6,545 nt of DNA from Deltaproteobacteria bacterium (GTDB lineage Bacteria > UBA10199 > DSSB01), in the NCBI GenBank assembly GCA_021414045.1, contig JAIOPF010000261.1:1-6545 (forward strand), read 5' to 3'. A model generated the notes under the pieces. It saw nothing but the letters and a program-made list of their open reading frames with translations, searched no databases and was not told the origin of the DNA. Positions 5,069-6,545 of the stretch are shown in pieces. The position numbers and the translations under genes are program-made. Positions within the stretch are counted from its first letter, which is position 1. The number at the start of each line of letters is the position of its first letter.

Positions 5069-6545
5069 ATGGCTCTTGAAGATTCTCTAAAAAATCTCGA
5101 AGAACAAAAAAGTAAAGCGCGCCAAATGGGTGGGCCCGATGAGATTGCGAAGCAGCATGCCGCTGGTAAGCTTAGCGCTCGTGAACGGCTCGATTTGCTT
5201 TTCGACAAGGGCACCTTCGTCGAGATCGGCGTCCTCGCTCACCATCAATCCACACATCCCGACATGATGAAACGCCAGACCCCGGCCGATGGCTGCATCA
5301 CCGGCTACGGCAAGGTGAACGGACGCCTTGTCGCTTGCGCGGCCTACGATTTTACCGTCATGGCGGGGTCCATCGGTTATGTCCAAGAACGCAAGGTCGA
5401 TCGGCTTCGCGAGATCGCTCTCAAAGAAAAAATTCCGATGGTGTGGCTGCTGGATTCCGCCGGGGCGCGGATTCAGGAACTGGCGGGTTCCCAATTCGCC
5501 GAGAGCGGGAAGATGTTCTACGATCAAGTGAAGATGAGCGGCTACATTCCCCAGATCGCCGCCATGATGGGGCCCTGTGCGGCGGGCACCGCCTATATTC
5601 CTGCCTTGGCCGATTTCGTGCCCATGGTGAAAGGCACCAGCTCGATGGCGCTCGCCGGGCCGCCCTTGGTCAAGGCCGTGATCGGGGAAGAAGTCACGAT
5701 GGAAGAACTGGGCGGGTCTCGTATCCATTGTGAAGTCAGCGGAGTGGGGGACATGGAAGTCGCCGATGACAAGGCTTGTATCCAGGTGATCCAAGAATAT
5801 CTGGGTTATTTTCCCCAGCATTGCGATGAGAAGCCGCCGATTCTTGCCGGTAAAAAAGCTTACGCCGAATATTCCTTTTCGGAATACGAAGAAAGCGAAG
5901 CCGCGGACGATCACGTCGATGAATCTATTTTGAAGGTCCTGCCGGATAGTTCAAAAAAGCCTTACGACATGCACGAGATCGTCAAGCGTCTCGTCGATCA
6001 CGGACGCTTCCTCGAGATAAAACCCGCCTTCGCCAAGACCCTGCTTGTCGGTTTCGGGCGATTCTGCGGGCGCCCCGTGGGTATCGTCGCCAACCAGCCC
6101 ATGGTGATGGGAGGAGTATTGGACGTCGATGCCGCCGACAAGGGGGCGCGATTCATCACGCTTTGCGACGCGTTTAATATTCCATTGTTGTTTTTGCAGG
6201 ATGTGCCGGGCTTCATGGTCGGATCCAAGGTCGAGCGCCAGGGGATTATCCGCCACGGAGCCAAGCTTCTGTATGCCGTGTCGCGGGCCTCCGTGCCCAA
6301 GTTGACCGTCGTGATCCGCAAGGCCTACGGCGCCGGCTATTACGTGATGTGCGGCCGTGGTTACGAGCCCGATGGCCTCGTGGCCTGGCCCACCGGAGAA
6401 ATCTCCTTGATGGGTGCGGAGGGTGCGGTGAACATTATCTTCCGCAAGGAGATCGAGTCTTCCTCCGATCCGGAAAAGACGCGCAAGGAATTGGTCGAGC
6501 GCTACCAGAAGGAAATCAGCCTGGAAAAGGCGGCCTCTGGCGCTT
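5069..6545 (+). CDS. Acyl-CoA carboxylase carboxyltransferase (beta) subunit, propionyl-/methylcrotonyl-CoA type (3' truncated by window edge)
   Basis: The carboxyltransferase subunit of a biotin-dependent acyl-CoA carboxylase moves CO2 from carboxybiotin, carried by a separate alpha subunit, to an acyl-CoA. The frame is open from ATG 5069 to the window edge: 492 residues of an expected 510-550. The N-terminus is typical (MALEDSLKNLEEQK, then AKQHAAGKLSARERLDLLF). The N-domain has LLDSAGARIQEL (127-138), MGPCAAGTAYIPALADF (167-183) and LAGPPLVKA (195-203) before GEEVTMEELGG. The C-domain has LQDVPGFMVG (376-385) and KAYGAGYYVMCGRGYEP (418-434) before WPTGEISLMGAEGA (440-453). Both CoA- and biotin-side oxyanion regions are therefore present, and no biotin-attachment motif is seen, as expected for a beta subunit. 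The motifs mix propionyl-CoA and methylcrotonyl-CoA carboxylase features, so the substrate is open. No clear Shine-Dalgarno precedes the ATG; the last 30 bases are A/T-rich. The nested palindrome ends 56 nt upstream. Confidence 0.93.
   Translation, partial: MALEDSLKNLEEQKSKARQMGGPDEIAKQHAAGKLSARERLDLLFDKGTFVEIGVLAHHQSTHPDMMKRQTPADGCITGYGKVNGRLVACAAYDFTVMAGSIGYVQERKVDRLREIALKEKIPMVWLLDSAGARIQELAGSQFAESGKMFYDQVKMSGYIPQIAAMMGPCAAGTAYIPALADFVPMVKGTSSMALAGPPLVKAVIGEEVTMEELGGSRIHCEVSGVGDMEVADDKACIQVIQEYLGYFPQHCDEKPPILAGKKAYAEYSFSEYEESEAADDHVDESILKVLPDSSKKPYDMHEIVKRLVDHGRFLEIKPAFAKTLLVGFGRFCGRPVGIVANQPMVMGGVLDVDAADKGARFITLCDAFNIPLLFLQDVPGFMVGSKVERQGIIRHGAKLLYAVSRASVPKLTVVIRKAYGAGYYVMCGRGYEPDGLVAWPTGEISLMGAEGAVNIIFRKEIESSSDPEKTRKELVERYQKEISLEKAASGA

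Noticed and set aside
5087..5914. Minus-strand open frame of 275 aa
   Set aside because: It is antisense to the carboxyltransferase gene, whose motifs are unmistakable, and its translation shows no domain.

Overview
The window carries seven protein-coding genes, all on the + strand. Both ends cut through a gene: an aroB 3' end on the left and an acyl-CoA carboxylase subunit on the right. Coding density is high and the genes are GC-rich with G/C-biased third positions, which explains the long open frames on the opposite strand. A cytoplasmic TPR protein resembles a family I know from Deltaproteobacteria in the broad sense, including Myxococcota- and Bdellovibrionota-like lineages. Together with the gene order, this suggests an uncultivated member of that group. 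The assignment is inference from memory, not a database result.

Region 1 (1-3635) looks like one tightly packed operon: aroB (partial), a frameshifted small TPR-like gene, aroQ, a TPR protein and hisS. The gap after aroB is 7 nt, the corrected small gene overlaps aroQ by 17 nt, aroQ and the TPR gene are 9 nt apart, and the TPR gene overlaps hisS by 8 nt. AroB and AroQ catalyse consecutive shikimate-pathway steps (DAHP to 3-dehydroquinate to 3-dehydroshikimate). HisS charges tRNA-His. The two TPR-type proteins between them have no assigned function.

Region 2 (3636-4846) is a long-chain-type acyl-CoA dehydrogenase. A sigma70-like promoter lies so close to its ATG that the mRNA may be leaderless. 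Region 3 (4847-5068) is the only sizeable non-coding stretch. It holds a striking nested palindrome: 33-nt arms matching at 32 of 33 positions enclose two further hairpins, so the whole 153-nt block can fold into a Y-shaped three-way junction. It has no T-run on either side, so it is not a canonical terminator. Region 4 (5069-6545) is a biotin-dependent acyl-CoA carboxylase carboxyltransferase subunit that runs off the window. The dehydrogenase and carboxylase together suggest acyl-CoA catabolism (fatty, branched-chain or isoprenoid acids), but the substrate cannot be fixed from sequence.

Most of the window is ordinary core metabolism. The points most worth a second look are the nested inverted repeat, the frameshift between aroB and aroQ, and the possible leaderless start of the dehydrogenase.
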